Assembly: GCF_000807855.2 (NCBI RefSeq)
Contig: NZ_JRYR02000002.1
Coordinates: forward strand, 1,517,429 to 1,581,428
Direction: 5' to 3'
Length of the DNA: 64,000 nt
Origin: Flammeovirga pacifica
GTDB lineage: Bacteria; Bacteroidota; Bacteroidia; Cytophagales; Flammeovirgaceae
Made by a program: the position numbers and the translations under genes. Below, one piece after another: positions 1 through 13,195 of the stretch. Within the stretch, counting starts at the first letter, position 1, and each line of letters begins with the position of its first letter. The notes beneath the pieces were generated by a model, which made no database searches, was not told the DNA's origin, and saw only the letters and a program-made list of their open reading frames with translations.

Positions 1-2583
<2,583 letters not shown>

Positions 2584-2812
2584 TTAGAATTAAATTCTTC
2601 CATCATACTTTTGACATTACAATTTTAAGAGTAATTGGAAAAAATAAGAGTTGACAAAATATGATTAAGGGGGGGATTATTTCGTAAATAGCTGTTTTTA
2701 TGCTTAAAAAGGGATTTTTACCCTATGAATAATTGATTTATTGAGATCAAAAATGATAGATAAATACTTGAGATGGGTCTTCAGAATAAATTAAAATAAT
2801 AATATAGCAAAA

Positions 2813-2851
2813 GAGACTGTCTTATTATTATCCTATTGATAAGACAGTCTC
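2813..2851 (-). terminator. Hairpin terminator after the SusC/D operon
   Basis: Perfect 13-bp inverted repeat (GAGACTGTCTTAT, 2813-2825, with its complement at 2839-2851), loop of 13 nt, followed on the minus strand by CTTTTGC. It lies just past the stop of the surface lipoprotein gene and before the GH2 gene, so it could attenuate readthrough. The stem core resembles the hairpin at 29904-29942. Confidence 0.65.
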
Positions 2852-2874
2852 CATTGTATTTTAGTAAGAAGGAA

Positions 2875-3777
2875 TTAATCCCAGAGCTCTAACGATAACT
2901 CTTTGTTTCTAAAAGTAAGCGTATCTGTGACGATATGTGTCAAGTTATCTACCGTATACTTATACTTTAAATACACCATTAGATCATCACTCACATAACG
3001 AGAAGAGATGTTCTCTACGTTCTGAATTTCAGAATCTGATGTGCTCTTTAAGTCAATTGAACCATCATCAAAATTCATGTCCATTTCTAATCTCGAAGTA
3101 TTTTTGATTCCCGACAAACCATTACTGATTACTTTACTTGCTCCTACTGTAGATAAATTCCAAGTAGAGTTGTTGATCAGATCTTCTGTACTATTTACAA
3201 TCACTTCCTCCAAATCTCCACTAGCATTAAACGCTGAATCTACACCATGATGATACCAAATCGCATCCAATGTATGAATGTATTTGATTACCGGAATCAT
3301 GTAATCCATTGGAGCGATACCTTTCAATTCATCACCTGTAAGCACCGAATCGGTCGTTGCAGAGATAATTCTTACGGGCAAGGCATAGTGTCTTGTCAAA
3401 GAATTGGGATCTGATAGAAATTTCACCGAATCCATTACCACATCAATCAAACCTTGAAATTGGCCTTCCTGAATCCACATTTCGTTATCGTTACTCAATG
3501 TATAATATTCAGAAGGAAGTAATTCGAATGGCGTATCTCTTAACAAGGTCGTATCGATTTCAAATTTTATTACTTCTGTTTTTGTATTCTCTCTCTTTCC
3601 ACCTAGTACAACACCCATTTTAAACTGTAATCCTTCACCAGCAATTACTGTTCTTACTGGTTTTTGATAAGGAAAATAAGTTGTTGAGTAATCGTAATCT
3701 GTTAAATAATCGTTGTAGTTATCGCAACCTGTTAGGAACAGCGTTGCGATAAAAAATAAGTTTAGTAATTTCTTCAT
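2875..3777 (-). CDS. PUL surface lipoprotein, DUF1735/BT_3987-like
   Basis: Likely surface glycan-binding lipoprotein that works with the SusC/SusD pair upstream. 300 residues with a lipoprotein signal ending LFLTGC. The N-terminal half (about 30-150) has the look of the BT_3987/DUF1735 N-terminal domain, including a passage about values that rise to FELLPSEYYTLSN; the C-terminal half is beta-rich and may be a DUF4361-like binding module. I chose the ATG at 3777 because it gives a proper signal peptide directly and leaves 11 nt to the upstream SusD stop; an in-frame ATG 18 nt earlier would overlap that stop. It is last in the five-gene SusC-SusD-SusC-SusD cluster. Role as glycan binder is inferred from family and position. 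Confidence 0.75.
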   Translation of the reverse strand: MKKLLNLFFIATLFLTGCDNYNDYLTDYDYSTTYFPYQKPVRTVIAGEGLQFKMGVVLGGKRENTKTEVIKFEIDTTLLRDTPFELLPSEYYTLSNDNEMWIQEGQFQGLIDVVMDSVKFLSDPNSLTRHYALPVRIISATTDSVLTGDELKGIAPMDYMIPVIKYIHTLDAIWYHHGVDSAFNASGDLEEVIVNSTEDLINNSTWNLSTVGASKVISNGLSGIKNTSRLEMDMNFDDGSIDLKSTSDSEIQNVENISSRYVSDDLMVYLKYKYTVDNLTHIVTDTLTFRNKELSLELWD

Positions 3778-3788
3778 AATAATTTCAT

Positions 3789-5486
3789 TTACCATCCTTT
3801 GTTCTGAATAATAGCGTCACCTTTTAGGACTTCACGGTATGGAATTGGACCATAGATCATGTAGTCTTGGTAATTTCTATCTTCAACATGGACCTTTTGA
3901 TAGGAAGTTGTTTGTGAGTCTTGATTTACATTTATCTCTATTCCATTTACTGGTGAATTTAATTCATTCAAATCGTAATTCCAGCGACGAACATCATAAA
4001 AACGGTGATTTTCGAAAGCCAATTCTATACGTCTCTCATTATGAATAAATTCTCTGAAACCATCACGGCCAGTAATTGTATTTAAATAAGCATCAGAATC
4101 AATTTGTGCTCTAGAACGAATCACTTGGATCGCCTCTTTTGCTGTCAATCTTCCAAAAGGGGGCACTGTGTTAGGACCTACCAATTCGTTAGCCGCTTCA
4201 GCATAGTTTAGATATGCTTCCACTTTTCTAAATAATGCCGTGTAGTGTCTACCTGTAGTTATAGTACCTGGAGTAATACTTACATTAGGGTTTACAAACT
4301 TCTTTAGGTAATATCCTGTTCTAGTAGCGTACTCATTTACATCAGTATGGTCTTCACCTCCTACATATGTATTGATCGTTCCTTCTTTATAATTCATTCC
4401 ATTATGAATTACTGTAGCATAGAATCTTGTTTCTCTTCCCTCATATGGATTTTCCGGATCATAACCAGAATCTGGATGGTCTATTGGAAAACCATTTGCC
4501 ATTGGGAAAGCATCAACTAAGTCCTGTGAAGGGTTAGTGAATCCTTGACCGTTTAACGAAGGAGGGAAGTTTTTCTTTTCGATATCGTTGTTATTTGCAT
4601 ATCTACGCATAATCGGTTCACCTACTCTATCGTCAAAATAAATATCGTTACTCCAAGAGGGTAAACCACCCATAATATCAATCAACTTTTGGCTTTCATA
4701 GGCTGCTCTACCCCAAGCTTCATCTGTAGTGATATCATCATTTTTATCATCAAATGCTGGACTTGCCGCATACAATGTCACTACTGAACGAAGTGCTTGA
4801 GCCGCCATTTTTGATGCTCTACCTACATTCGATTCTCCAAAATCAACATTATCTCCTGTATATTCAAGTGGTAATAATTCGATGGCAACATCCGTATCAG
4901 CTAAAATTTGAGCGACAACTTCTTCGTAAGTATTTCTTGGCAACGTTTCGTTGATGGATACTTCATTTGTAATGATTGGAATACCCAACACTTGACCATT
5001 CTCTGCCAAACCACCGTGTCTTCTCAAGATGTTAAAGTGATAATACGCTCTTAAGAAATGTGCTTCTCCTTTTAGTCTTATTTTATAATTCTCGTTTCTA
5101 AGAGAGTCGGCAATGAAATAATCTACATCAAAACCTTTCGTTAGAAAGTCGTTCAAGTTTCTAATGATTTCATAAGAACCTGACCAATCGCCAATAGGAT
5201 TAGACGATGGGTTCCAACCTCCTGCAGCCATTCTTCTTACTGACGAATTAATTTGTCTTGTGGTACCATTATCGGTAGCACAATCCAAGATATCGTTTCC
5301 ATAAGTGGTGTAGAAGTTAGGAAGTCCTTGATACCCCGAAAGTAAAACGCCTTCTGCCGTTACTGGATGCGACCAAATTTCGTCTTCTGTTCTATTATTG
5401 TCTCTCTCTAATTCTAGAAAGTTGCTACAAGCTGATGTCGATAATCCAATCACCAAGCTTAATACTATGTATTTAAGATTTTTCAT
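3789..5486 (-). CDS. SusD/RagB-family glycan-binding lipoprotein (second pair)
   Basis: Outer-membrane lipoprotein that captures glycans and forms the lid of its partner SusC transporter. 565 residues; the signal peptide ends in the lipobox STSAC and is followed by the typical SusD start SNFLELERDNNRTEDEIW. The C-terminal half carries the usual RagB/SusD sequence (RSRAQID, FREFIHNERRIELAFENHRFYDVRRW) and the protein ends ...GDAIIQNKGW. It lies 14 nt downstream of the SusC-like gene with which it should pair. Family assignment is secure; ligand unknown, inferred to be a sulfated galactan from the neighbouring enzymes. Confidence 0.93.
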   Translation of the reverse strand: MKNLKYIVLSLVIGLSTSACSNFLELERDNNRTEDEIWSHPVTAEGVLLSGYQGLPNFYTTYGNDILDCATDNGTTRQINSSVRRMAAGGWNPSSNPIGDWSGSYEIIRNLNDFLTKGFDVDYFIADSLRNENYKIRLKGEAHFLRAYYHFNILRRHGGLAENGQVLGIPIITNEVSINETLPRNTYEEVVAQILADTDVAIELLPLEYTGDNVDFGESNVGRASKMAAQALRSVVTLYAASPAFDDKNDDITTDEAWGRAAYESQKLIDIMGGLPSWSNDIYFDDRVGEPIMRRYANNNDIEKKNFPPSLNGQGFTNPSQDLVDAFPMANGFPIDHPDSGYDPENPYEGRETRFYATVIHNGMNYKEGTINTYVGGEDHTDVNEYATRTGYYLKKFVNPNVSITPGTITTGRHYTALFRKVEAYLNYAEAANELVGPNTVPPFGRLTAKEAIQVIRSRAQIDSDAYLNTITGRDGFREFIHNERRIELAFENHRFYDVRRWNYDLNELNSPVNGIEINVNQDSQTTSYQKVHVEDRNYQDYMIYGPIPYREVLKGDAIIQNKGW

Positions 5487-5500
5487 ATCAATTACATCAT

Positions 5501-8344
5501 TTAGAATTTAAAATGAGCACCTAAAGTGACACTTCTCATAATTGGAAAATTGGTAACACCAGTGTTTGGTCGCTCAGGATCAAGGTTTTTGTTTTTGATA
5601 GATGTAAACTCAAACAAGTTGTTCCCTCTAAGCGTAAACGTTGACTCAATCCCTGCCATTTTCTTCACGATTTTCTTCGGCATCGTGTAGCTTAACTCAA
5701 CACTTTTGATTCTGAAGAAATTGCCTTTCTCCAACCAGAAATCAGAGTTTTGGAAGTTGTTTGTTGATTGACCTGTCGTTAACGCTGGATAAGTCGCCTC
5801 ATTTGCTATGGCTTCTGTCCATGTCCCTCTAACAATTTCTGAGTAGTTCATCAAACCATCAAATTGATAATACATACTAGTGTTGTTTATGTAATGACCT
5901 GCCAAACCTGTTCCGTGGACAAATAAGTTGAAGTTTTTATAACCGATGTTTAATTGAATACCAAAGGTCATTGTAGGATCTGTCGTTCCTAAGAATTCCT
6001 TATCATCTTCATCAATTACACCATCGTTATTTAGATCTCTATATTTTATATCTCCCGGACGTAAAGGACCAAATGTTTGGTTGGTAGATGATTCCACATC
6101 CTGAGCATTTTGGAAGAAACCTAAGTTTCTATATCCGTAAATATTACCAATAGGCATCCCTTTTTGGCTCAAGTAGTTTTCATCGTATTTAAATTCCAAT
6201 ACCTCGTCCCATTTCGTTTGCTGGTACATAAAGTTACCCGATACACCAAGGTGCCAATGTCCTAATTGCTTCATGTAAGAAACCATCACTTCCAATCCAT
6301 TACTTAAAGTAGAATTGTAGTTCATCATCATTTGGTTACCACCCATATAATCTGGGTAGAAATCGTTCATGTATACCGGCATGTCTTTACGAGCATTTCT
6401 AAATACATTGGCTTCCATATAGATATTTCTGAACAATGCCAACTCGGTACCTAAGTTTAACTCTACCGACTTTTCATACTCCAAATCTTCGTTTCCGTAG
6501 GCTTGAGGTACCCAAACTGGATATCTGTTATTGTTTGTTGGACCGAAACGAGCATCACCACTCTCTGTGTAACGTAACGTCTCGCTATAGTAATTCAAAG
6601 AGTTATTGTGTGCCAATACACCTGCAGAACCTTTTAATTTTAAGTAAGTCAACACATCATTATTTTTTAAAAAGTTCTCGTTGGAAACGATCCATCCTAG
6701 ACCACCTGCGTACGTCCACATCGATTGATTGTGGTTCTGCAGTGTATTCGAGGCAACGATCACTGATGATCCTTCTACAACATATTTATTATTCAGCATA
6801 TAATTGGCCGTCAAACCCGAGTGCAAGTGTTTGTGTACTTGAAAACTCTGACTATCCGAAGTAGATTGTACATAACCTACACCCGTTACCAATAGCTGAT
6901 GAATTTCGTTAAATGTTCTATCGTAGTTAATCGAACCATAAAAAGCGTTGCTGTAATAATCACTAGATGCTTTTCTCACTTGGTCGTCTGATTTTAGACC
7001 AGAGTTTACCAATTGGTACTTGTAATCATCTCCTTGAGGCATCACTACTGCATAGCTATTATAACCTTCGTCCTTACCGTATCTAAACATAGAGTTGTAG
7101 TCCATAGAAGCATATATATCTGCAGATAAACCCTTTACATAATCGTTGAAATCGAAGTCAAATCCCATACGAGTTTGAATGTTTTTATCATTCTGAATAT
7201 CGTAACCTCCATAATTTAATTCACCATAAATGTTTTTCGGGTGATTTAAACTACCGCCTAAAATTGTGTTTTCACGGTTCGTACCTTCTTGAATGAAGAT
7301 AGGATATTCGTTCGCTCTTGTAGCGGATAAATCAGTATAAAAATCAGCCGTTGATATGGCTGGCTTATTTCTAAACTCTGCTCTACCTGCAACATCTGTT
7401 TTTAATGTAGCCCACTTCGATAATTCGATGTCTACGTTGGCTCTCATATTAAAACGTTCGTAGGTTGTTTGGTAACCTAACGCTTCCAAACCGCCATCAC
7501 CAGTATACCCTAAGTGTGCAAAGAACTTTGTTTTTTGTGTCCCTCCTTGGAAGTTCAAGTAACCTTTTTGATAGGTTGCCGATTCCTTCATAGCAAAGGA
7601 TCTGTAATCGTTATTTGGATTAACCAACGGATCTGAACCATTTCTATAAGCATTGATTTGTTGATCGCTATAGTAAGTCGGTAAACCATCGTTTAATCGA
7701 GCTTGATTATAATATTGAGCATATTCGTCGGCCCCTAAAAATTCTGGAGTACTTGTTGGTGTTTTCATACCAAACTCAAAACCGCCAGAAATATGTAAAC
7801 CTGTCGATGCATTACCTCTTTTTGTAGTAATTAAAACCACACCATTTGCAGCTCTTGAACCGTACAAAATCTTCGCAGTTGCATCTCTTAATACCACTAC
7901 CTGATCAATTTCCTCAGGGTTCAAATCTTGCCAAGGTCTATCGATACCATCCACCAAAACTAGAGGAGAATTGGAGTCGTTTCTATCTTTACCTCTAACA
8001 GTAATCGATGCTCCACCTCCGCCAGGAGTGTTCGCGTTGGTAGTTACTTGAAGACCTAAGATTCTACCTTGCAAAGTATTCGATAAGTTCATTTCGTTAG
8101 AAGTCGATAAATCATCTCCATGAATTCCATTCGCAACTCCAACAAATCTATCTTTCGATACCTTTCTAAAAGTATTATCAATTTCGCCGGTTACACCTGA
8201 ATTGATAGTTTTCTTAAAACGTTCAGTAGCATTCGACGTTTCCCTAACAGGAATTTCTATCTCGTCCTGAGCATTCACGTTCCCTACCATGAAGGTAAAT
8301 AAGGAAGCCAATGCTAAAGTATATATTTTTTTATTGTACTTCAT
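5501..8344 (-). CDS. SusC/RagA-like TonB-dependent transporter, short form (second pair)
   Basis: Outer-membrane importer for oligosaccharides, powered by TonB. 947 residues with signal peptide ending VNAQ. Unlike the other SusC here it lacks the N-terminal carboxypeptidase-regulatory-like domain and the classical LDEVVVVGYG stretch: after about 75 poorly conserved residues the plug begins (SNTLQGRILGLQV, ITVRGKDRNDSNSPLVLVDG, DATAKILYGSRAANGVVLIT), then a long beta-barrel ending in GAHFKF with C-terminal Phe. It begins 6 nt after the preceding SusD and is 14 nt before its own SusD. Shorter than the 1000-1100 residues usual for SusC; no frameshift is apparent. Confidence 0.92.
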   Translation of the reverse strand: MKYNKKIYTLALASLFTFMVGNVNAQDEIEIPVRETSNATERFKKTINSGVTGEIDNTFRKVSKDRFVGVANGIHGDDLSTSNEMNLSNTLQGRILGLQVTTNANTPGGGGASITVRGKDRNDSNSPLVLVDGIDRPWQDLNPEEIDQVVVLRDATAKILYGSRAANGVVLITTKRGNASTGLHISGGFEFGMKTPTSTPEFLGADEYAQYYNQARLNDGLPTYYSDQQINAYRNGSDPLVNPNNDYRSFAMKESATYQKGYLNFQGGTQKTKFFAHLGYTGDGGLEALGYQTTYERFNMRANVDIELSKWATLKTDVAGRAEFRNKPAISTADFYTDLSATRANEYPIFIQEGTNRENTILGGSLNHPKNIYGELNYGGYDIQNDKNIQTRMGFDFDFNDYVKGLSADIYASMDYNSMFRYGKDEGYNSYAVVMPQGDDYKYQLVNSGLKSDDQVRKASSDYYSNAFYGSINYDRTFNEIHQLLVTGVGYVQSTSDSQSFQVHKHLHSGLTANYMLNNKYVVEGSSVIVASNTLQNHNQSMWTYAGGLGWIVSNENFLKNNDVLTYLKLKGSAGVLAHNNSLNYYSETLRYTESGDARFGPTNNNRYPVWVPQAYGNEDLEYEKSVELNLGTELALFRNIYMEANVFRNARKDMPVYMNDFYPDYMGGNQMMMNYNSTLSNGLEVMVSYMKQLGHWHLGVSGNFMYQQTKWDEVLEFKYDENYLSQKGMPIGNIYGYRNLGFFQNAQDVESSTNQTFGPLRPGDIKYRDLNNDGVIDEDDKEFLGTTDPTMTFGIQLNIGYKNFNLFVHGTGLAGHYINNTSMYYQFDGLMNYSEIVRGTWTEAIANEATYPALTTGQSTNNFQNSDFWLEKGNFFRIKSVELSYTMPKKIVKKMAGIESTFTLRGNNLFEFTSIKNKNLDPERPNTGVTNFPIMRSVTLGAHFKF

Positions 8345-8350
8345 AATTTA

Positions 8351-10087
8351 TTACCATCCTGGATTTTGAGTGAAATTTTCATTTTTACTTACTTCCTCCA
8401 ATGGGATAGGATACCAATAGTTTCTCTCTGTGAAGTTCCTTGCATTAGGAATCTCAGGATACTCGTAAGTAGCATCATCTCCGTTTTTGGTAATGACTAC
8501 TTTTCGCAATGTTTTGTAATCTTGATCAGCCGTTTTCCATCTTCTAGAATCAAACCAACGGTGTCCTTCGAAACATAGTTCTACCGCTCTTTCGTTTCTA
8601 ATTCTATCTCTAAAAGCTTCTTTACTTGATGTATATTTTGCATTTACATCTGGCATTCCTACTCTATTTCTGATAATGTTGATGGCTTGCACAGCTGAAA
8701 TACCTGTCTCAGGAGCAGCTGCAGTTGGGCCATAAACCTCATTGGCTGCTTCTGCAAAATCTAAGTACACTTGTGCATATCTGATAAATACCCATGGCAT
8801 ATAATGCATACCGTATCTATTTTCCCAACGATTACTTCCTTCAGGCCAATATTTCTTCACAAAATAACCTGTCAGCGATCTTTGGTTGATAGGTAATTTA
8901 TCTTCTCTCCCATCAGTATATGTTTCAATATAAAGTTGGGTTTCCCCGTTCATACCCCAAGGTGCTCCATCATAAAGTACATTATTGTAGAAACGTGGGT
9001 CTCTATTTTCGTAAGGGTTGCTTGGATCATAACCAGAATCTGGGTCTGAAATCGGTAAACCGGTAATCATTTCATAACGATCTACTGTATTTTGAGTAGG
9101 ACCTGTTGTGGCATTAGCTCCACCATAGGATTGTGGAATAAAGTGGTTTTTCACATCTTGTGCACTACGAACACCTGTGTGTCTCCAGAAAATATATTCT
9201 GAATTGGCTGGTTCAAATTCACTATAAAAAATGTCTCTGTAATTGTTACCATTCAATAGTGCAATTCCATATTCTCCAGCATTTCTAAACAAATCACCTT
9301 GTGTTTTCATAGCAGCTTTCAACAACTCATGATTGTAAGTTGCACTGTTGCCAGAATGTTGTTGCATTAAAGGAGAAGCCATATACAACTGAATCATTTC
9401 CTTTAACCCCAAGGCACTTCCTTTTGTAACACGGCCTAATTGATTTAATTCCCATTTAATTGGTAATAGTTCAAATGCCATATCCAAGTCATTTAAGCAA
9501 TCTTCTGCACTTTCTACAAAGTTTCTTCTAGGAAGATTAAAATCGGTATCTGGAGTAAACGATGCACTCATTTCTGGCATGCCACCCCAACGAGTTAGGA
9601 TTTGGAAATAGTGCCATGCTCTCATAAAATACGCCTGACCTAACAACTCGTCAATTTGTTGCTGAGTCGCATCTTCCAACAGTTCAATTCTTTCGATACT
9701 AATATTTGCAGCACGAATAGCTTGAAAACCATTGGCTATTACAGGAGAACGAGAACCAATACCATGACTACTCATTTCCCAACCAATCTCATGTTGTTGT
9801 GCATTCCCTGGTTTCGAATAAAAACCACCTGCATTCATATCATTCTGAACGGTCCAGTTCGAATTGTTTTCTGTTTCATCACTAAAACTACCCGAATCAA
9901 AACGACGTCTCCAATCGAAGTAATCGTCCAAGTAAGCATATAACTGATCGTTAAATGCTCTGTAAGATTCGTAGTTTGTAAATACTTCAGATTCTGTTAC
10001 TCCTTGATCTGGTGAACGATCTAAAAACCTTTCACATGAAAAAAGACCAAGTCCTAAAAGTAATATGATTAATTTTTTCATTTTCAT
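8351..10087 (-). CDS. SusD/RagB-family glycan-binding lipoprotein (first pair)
   Basis: Surface glycan-binding lipoprotein, partner of the SusC encoded just upstream (3-nt gap). 578 residues; lipobox GLFSC at about residue 18, then ERFLDRSPDQGVTESEVFTN typical of mature SusD proteins. TPR-like helices carry QAYFMRAWHYFQILTRWGG, and the C-terminal region has the conserved FRDRIRNERAVELCFEGHRW and ends NPGW. The family usually binds the same glycan that the paired SusC imports. Substrate is not readable from sequence. Confidence 0.93.
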   Translation of the reverse strand: MKMKKLIILLLGLGLFSCERFLDRSPDQGVTESEVFTNYESYRAFNDQLYAYLDDYFDWRRRFDSGSFSDETENNSNWTVQNDMNAGGFYSKPGNAQQHEIGWEMSSHGIGSRSPVIANGFQAIRAANISIERIELLEDATQQQIDELLGQAYFMRAWHYFQILTRWGGMPEMSASFTPDTDFNLPRRNFVESAEDCLNDLDMAFELLPIKWELNQLGRVTKGSALGLKEMIQLYMASPLMQQHSGNSATYNHELLKAAMKTQGDLFRNAGEYGIALLNGNNYRDIFYSEFEPANSEYIFWRHTGVRSAQDVKNHFIPQSYGGANATTGPTQNTVDRYEMITGLPISDPDSGYDPSNPYENRDPRFYNNVLYDGAPWGMNGETQLYIETYTDGREDKLPINQRSLTGYFVKKYWPEGSNRWENRYGMHYMPWVFIRYAQVYLDFAEAANEVYGPTAAAPETGISAVQAINIIRNRVGMPDVNAKYTSSKEAFRDRIRNERAVELCFEGHRWFDSRRWKTADQDYKTLRKVVITKNGDDATYEYPEIPNARNFTERNYWYPIPLEEVSKNENFTQNPGW

Positions 10088-10090
10088 TTC

Positions 10091-13000
10091 TTATAATCCA
10101 AATCGTAAACCAAGGTTAAATCTTCTTACTAGAGGATAAGCAGCATTTGAATTGGCTGGATCTAGTCTATCATCGAAGTTTGTAAATGTGAACAGGTTAT
10201 TACCCGAAGCATATACATAGATATTTCTATAGAAATCAGACTTCTTTCCTTTGATATTGTAACCCATCTCTAAGTTTTTCAATCTCCAATAAGAAGCATT
10301 TTGCCATCTATATTCTGTAGAATTGTTATTGTGTTGCTTATTTTGGAAGTGCAATGTAGGATCGGCATTGGCATCTCTTGTATATGGATTCCAAGTATTC
10401 GTATGTGCTTCATCCAATACATAGAACCCTTTCGCAAATCCCCACATCATATCGTCCGAAATATTGGCGTAGTTGCCGTTTACTCCATAGAACAATGCAG
10501 ACATTGTAAATCCTTTATAACTAAGAGTAAGGTTAAGACCGTATGTTTTAGTAGGAACATCCAATCCTTCCAATGCAGTTTGATCGTTAACATCTACACT
10601 ACCATCTCCGTTAAAATCAACGTATTTAATATCTCCTGGAATTGGGGTTCCACCTAAATTAGTATTTGGCGAGTTATAAATATCTTCCCAATCTTGATAC
10701 AAACCATCGGTTACATATCCTTTCTTCCAACCAATTGGCTTTCCTGCATCCTTCTGAGAGTCAGGTAACAAATATGGATCATCTCTATTAATGATTCTAC
10801 TTTCATTCATCGAGAAGTTAGGTGCAATCCCTACTTGAAGGTGTTCTCCAATATTAAAGTCATAACTTAATGTTACCTCAAAACCTCTAGATTTTACTTC
10901 ACCAATATTAGCATAAGGGTTTTCTGGGAAACCTGACCAAGCTGGAATGTTTCTTCTTTCCATCAAGATATCGTAGCGATACTCGTTGAAAAGATCTAAA
11001 GTGAATTTCCAGTTTCTAAATACCGTTGCTTCGAAACCTAAGTTTTGTTTCACTGCCTTTTCCCAAGTTGCACTCTCATTTGGAATTCTACCTTCGAAAT
11101 AATGTGGCGCCCAGTTGGTAGGATCCTGACCTAAACGCCAGTTAATATTACCATCTTGATAATACTGTCCAAAATATAAATGACGTGTATTATTATTTAT
11201 ATGCGATCTACCTACCGTACCATAAGAATATCTCACTTTAGCACTGTTCAACCAATCGGCATTTTTAAAGATGTTTTCTTCTGAAAGCACCCAACCCAAA
11301 GCAAACGATGGGAAAACACCAAATCGTTGCCCAGGAGCGAAGTTATCTGAACCGTTTACACCCACATTTACTTCGGCTAGATATTTCATTTTGTAATCAT
11401 AGGTTACTCTACCTGCCCAGTTTTCCTCATAGAATGGGAAAGAAACTTCTGGAGAATTAATTCTTCTTGAGAAGAGTAATAAACCTGTTACTGAGTGATC
11501 GCCAAATGTTCTGTTATATCTTGTAGAGAATTCGTATAACATTGTTTTTCTGAACCATCCATAATCCCAGTTATTTATCGTTACCGGCTGTTCTACAAAG
11601 TTTGCATCCGGGTAACGTACTCTATTTTCTGACTCAGGAGTCGGATAATGAAACATTACACGGTCTTTACTAATTGTTTTGTTAAACTGAGTGTAAGTAT
11701 CAAATGCTACTTTAGCTCTGAAAGTTAAACCTTTAGTAACGAAGTCCAGTTTCTGATCCAATTGCAAGTTGGTAAACAATTCTGATCTTCTTGTTTGTCC
11801 ACTACCCGATTCATTTAAAATAGACAATGGGTTATCACCTCCATTAGGATCAATACCACCATATGATCCATCTTCGAATCTTACAGGATATAAGTAAGAA
11901 GGTGTTCTGTAGATCTTTTTAAAGAATTCTTCTTTTTGATAATTACTAGTTCGTACTTCTGACGGACTAGAATATCTTTTCTGATTACCAGAGATACCAA
12001 AGTCAACGCTTGTTGTATTTGTGACTTTGAATTTTAAATTGGTTCTAAAGTTTAATCGATCATTGGAGAAACTTGGATCGTAATCTTGCTGAGCATTCGA
12101 TTTTAAAATATCCGTCTCTTTTAAATAACCTACAGATGTAAAATATTTTATTTTATTTGTTCCTCCTGAAATATTAAAGTTAGTTTTTGATTGGTACCCT
12201 GTACCTACAACTTCATCCCACCAATCCACTTCCGGATATTTCTCCATATCTCTATTGGCGTTCTCCCAGTTTCTGATATAGCTTTCTGGAATCATTTGAT
12301 CCCACAACCCGTCGTTGGCTAAAGCTTGATTGGCAAGTCTAAATGTAGAAGGCATATCTAAACGAGAAGAAGTATTCATTGGTGTTTTGATACCTACTTC
12401 TTGGGAGATATTGATTCTTGTTTTTTCCTCAGAACCTTGTTTTGATGTTACCAAGATTACACCGTTTGCCCCTTTTACACCAAATACTGCAGTTGCTGAA
12501 GCATCTTTTAGTACAGAAATAGACTCCACTTCGTTCGGGTCAATATCATTAAAACTTCTTTCTACTCCATCAACTAATACCAATGGAGAGTTATCATTCC
12601 ACGATGAACGACCTCTAATTAGAATTTGTGCTTCGTTTTGACCTGGTTCACCACTAGATTCAATAACAGTCATACCTGCTACTCTACCAGTTAATGCACT
12701 TGTCATGTTTGTAGCACCACCCGATTCTAATAATTCTTTTGTTGGGGTTGTTTCTATGGCACCAACAATACTTTGTTTCTTTTGTACACCATAACCTACA
12801 ACTACTACTTCGTCTAATAACTCTTCATCTAAAGTCATTTTCACATCCAAAATCGATTGTATACCAACGATTTCTTCATGGTTTAAATAACCTATGAACG
12901 AGTAAACTAAAACATCTTTTGGTTTTACAGCTAGTTTGTAAGAGCCATCAAAACTAGAGATTGTTCCTTTGGTAGTTCCTTTAATTAGAATAGATACTCC

Positions 13001-13195
13001 AGGTAGAGGACCTCCTAATTCATCAGTAACTACCCCAGTTACTATCAAGTCGTCTTGAAAGTTTGTTGAAGGTTTTTCATTTGCATTAGCGTTCACTAAA
13101 GTTGTTATACTTAACAATAGCGAAAAAGTCAGATAGAAAATACTAATTTTACCAATGCTATGAGTTACCCTAAAATGAGTAAACTTCTTTTGCAT
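10091..13195 (-). CDS. SusC/RagA-like TonB-dependent transporter (first pair)
   Basis: TonB-dependent oligosaccharide importer, first gene of the PUL operon. 1034 residues. Order: signal/anchor region to about 38; carboxypeptidase-regulatory-like domain (about 50-125, VTGVVTDELGGPLPGVSILI); TonB-box-like DELLDEVVVVGYG (about 128-140); plug with SALTGRVAGMTVIESSGEPG, ILIRGRSSWNDNSPLVLVDG and DASATAVFGVKGANGVILVT; a 22-strand barrel ending LGLRFGL. Full family length. The 289-bp region upstream holds a hairpin and a 14-bp palindrome that may be a control site for the HTCS regulator encoded at 16518-20591. Confidence 0.95.
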   Translation of the reverse strand: MQKKFTHFRVTHSIGKISIFYLTFSLLLSITTLVNANANEKPSTNFQDDLIVTGVVTDELGGPLPGVSILIKGTTKGTISSFDGSYKLAVKPKDVLVYSFIGYLNHEEIVGIQSILDVKMTLDEELLDEVVVVGYGVQKKQSIVGAIETTPTKELLESGGATNMTSALTGRVAGMTVIESSGEPGQNEAQILIRGRSSWNDNSPLVLVDGVERSFNDIDPNEVESISVLKDASATAVFGVKGANGVILVTSKQGSEEKTRINISQEVGIKTPMNTSSRLDMPSTFRLANQALANDGLWDQMIPESYIRNWENANRDMEKYPEVDWWDEVVGTGYQSKTNFNISGGTNKIKYFTSVGYLKETDILKSNAQQDYDPSFSNDRLNFRTNLKFKVTNTTSVDFGISGNQKRYSSPSEVRTSNYQKEEFFKKIYRTPSYLYPVRFEDGSYGGIDPNGGDNPLSILNESGSGQTRRSELFTNLQLDQKLDFVTKGLTFRAKVAFDTYTQFNKTISKDRVMFHYPTPESENRVRYPDANFVEQPVTINNWDYGWFRKTMLYEFSTRYNRTFGDHSVTGLLLFSRRINSPEVSFPFYEENWAGRVTYDYKMKYLAEVNVGVNGSDNFAPGQRFGVFPSFALGWVLSEENIFKNADWLNSAKVRYSYGTVGRSHINNNTRHLYFGQYYQDGNINWRLGQDPTNWAPHYFEGRIPNESATWEKAVKQNLGFEATVFRNWKFTLDLFNEYRYDILMERRNIPAWSGFPENPYANIGEVKSRGFEVTLSYDFNIGEHLQVGIAPNFSMNESRIINRDDPYLLPDSQKDAGKPIGWKKGYVTDGLYQDWEDIYNSPNTNLGGTPIPGDIKYVDFNGDGSVDVNDQTALEGLDVPTKTYGLNLTLSYKGFTMSALFYGVNGNYANISDDMMWGFAKGFYVLDEAHTNTWNPYTRDANADPTLHFQNKQHNNNSTEYRWQNASYWRLKNLEMGYNIKGKKSDFYRNIYVYASGNNLFTFTNFDDRLDPANSNAAYPLVRRFNLGLRFGL

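Noticed and set aside
6436-6864. 142-residue open frame opposite the second SusC
   Set aside because: Antisense shadow of a well-conserved SusC coding region.
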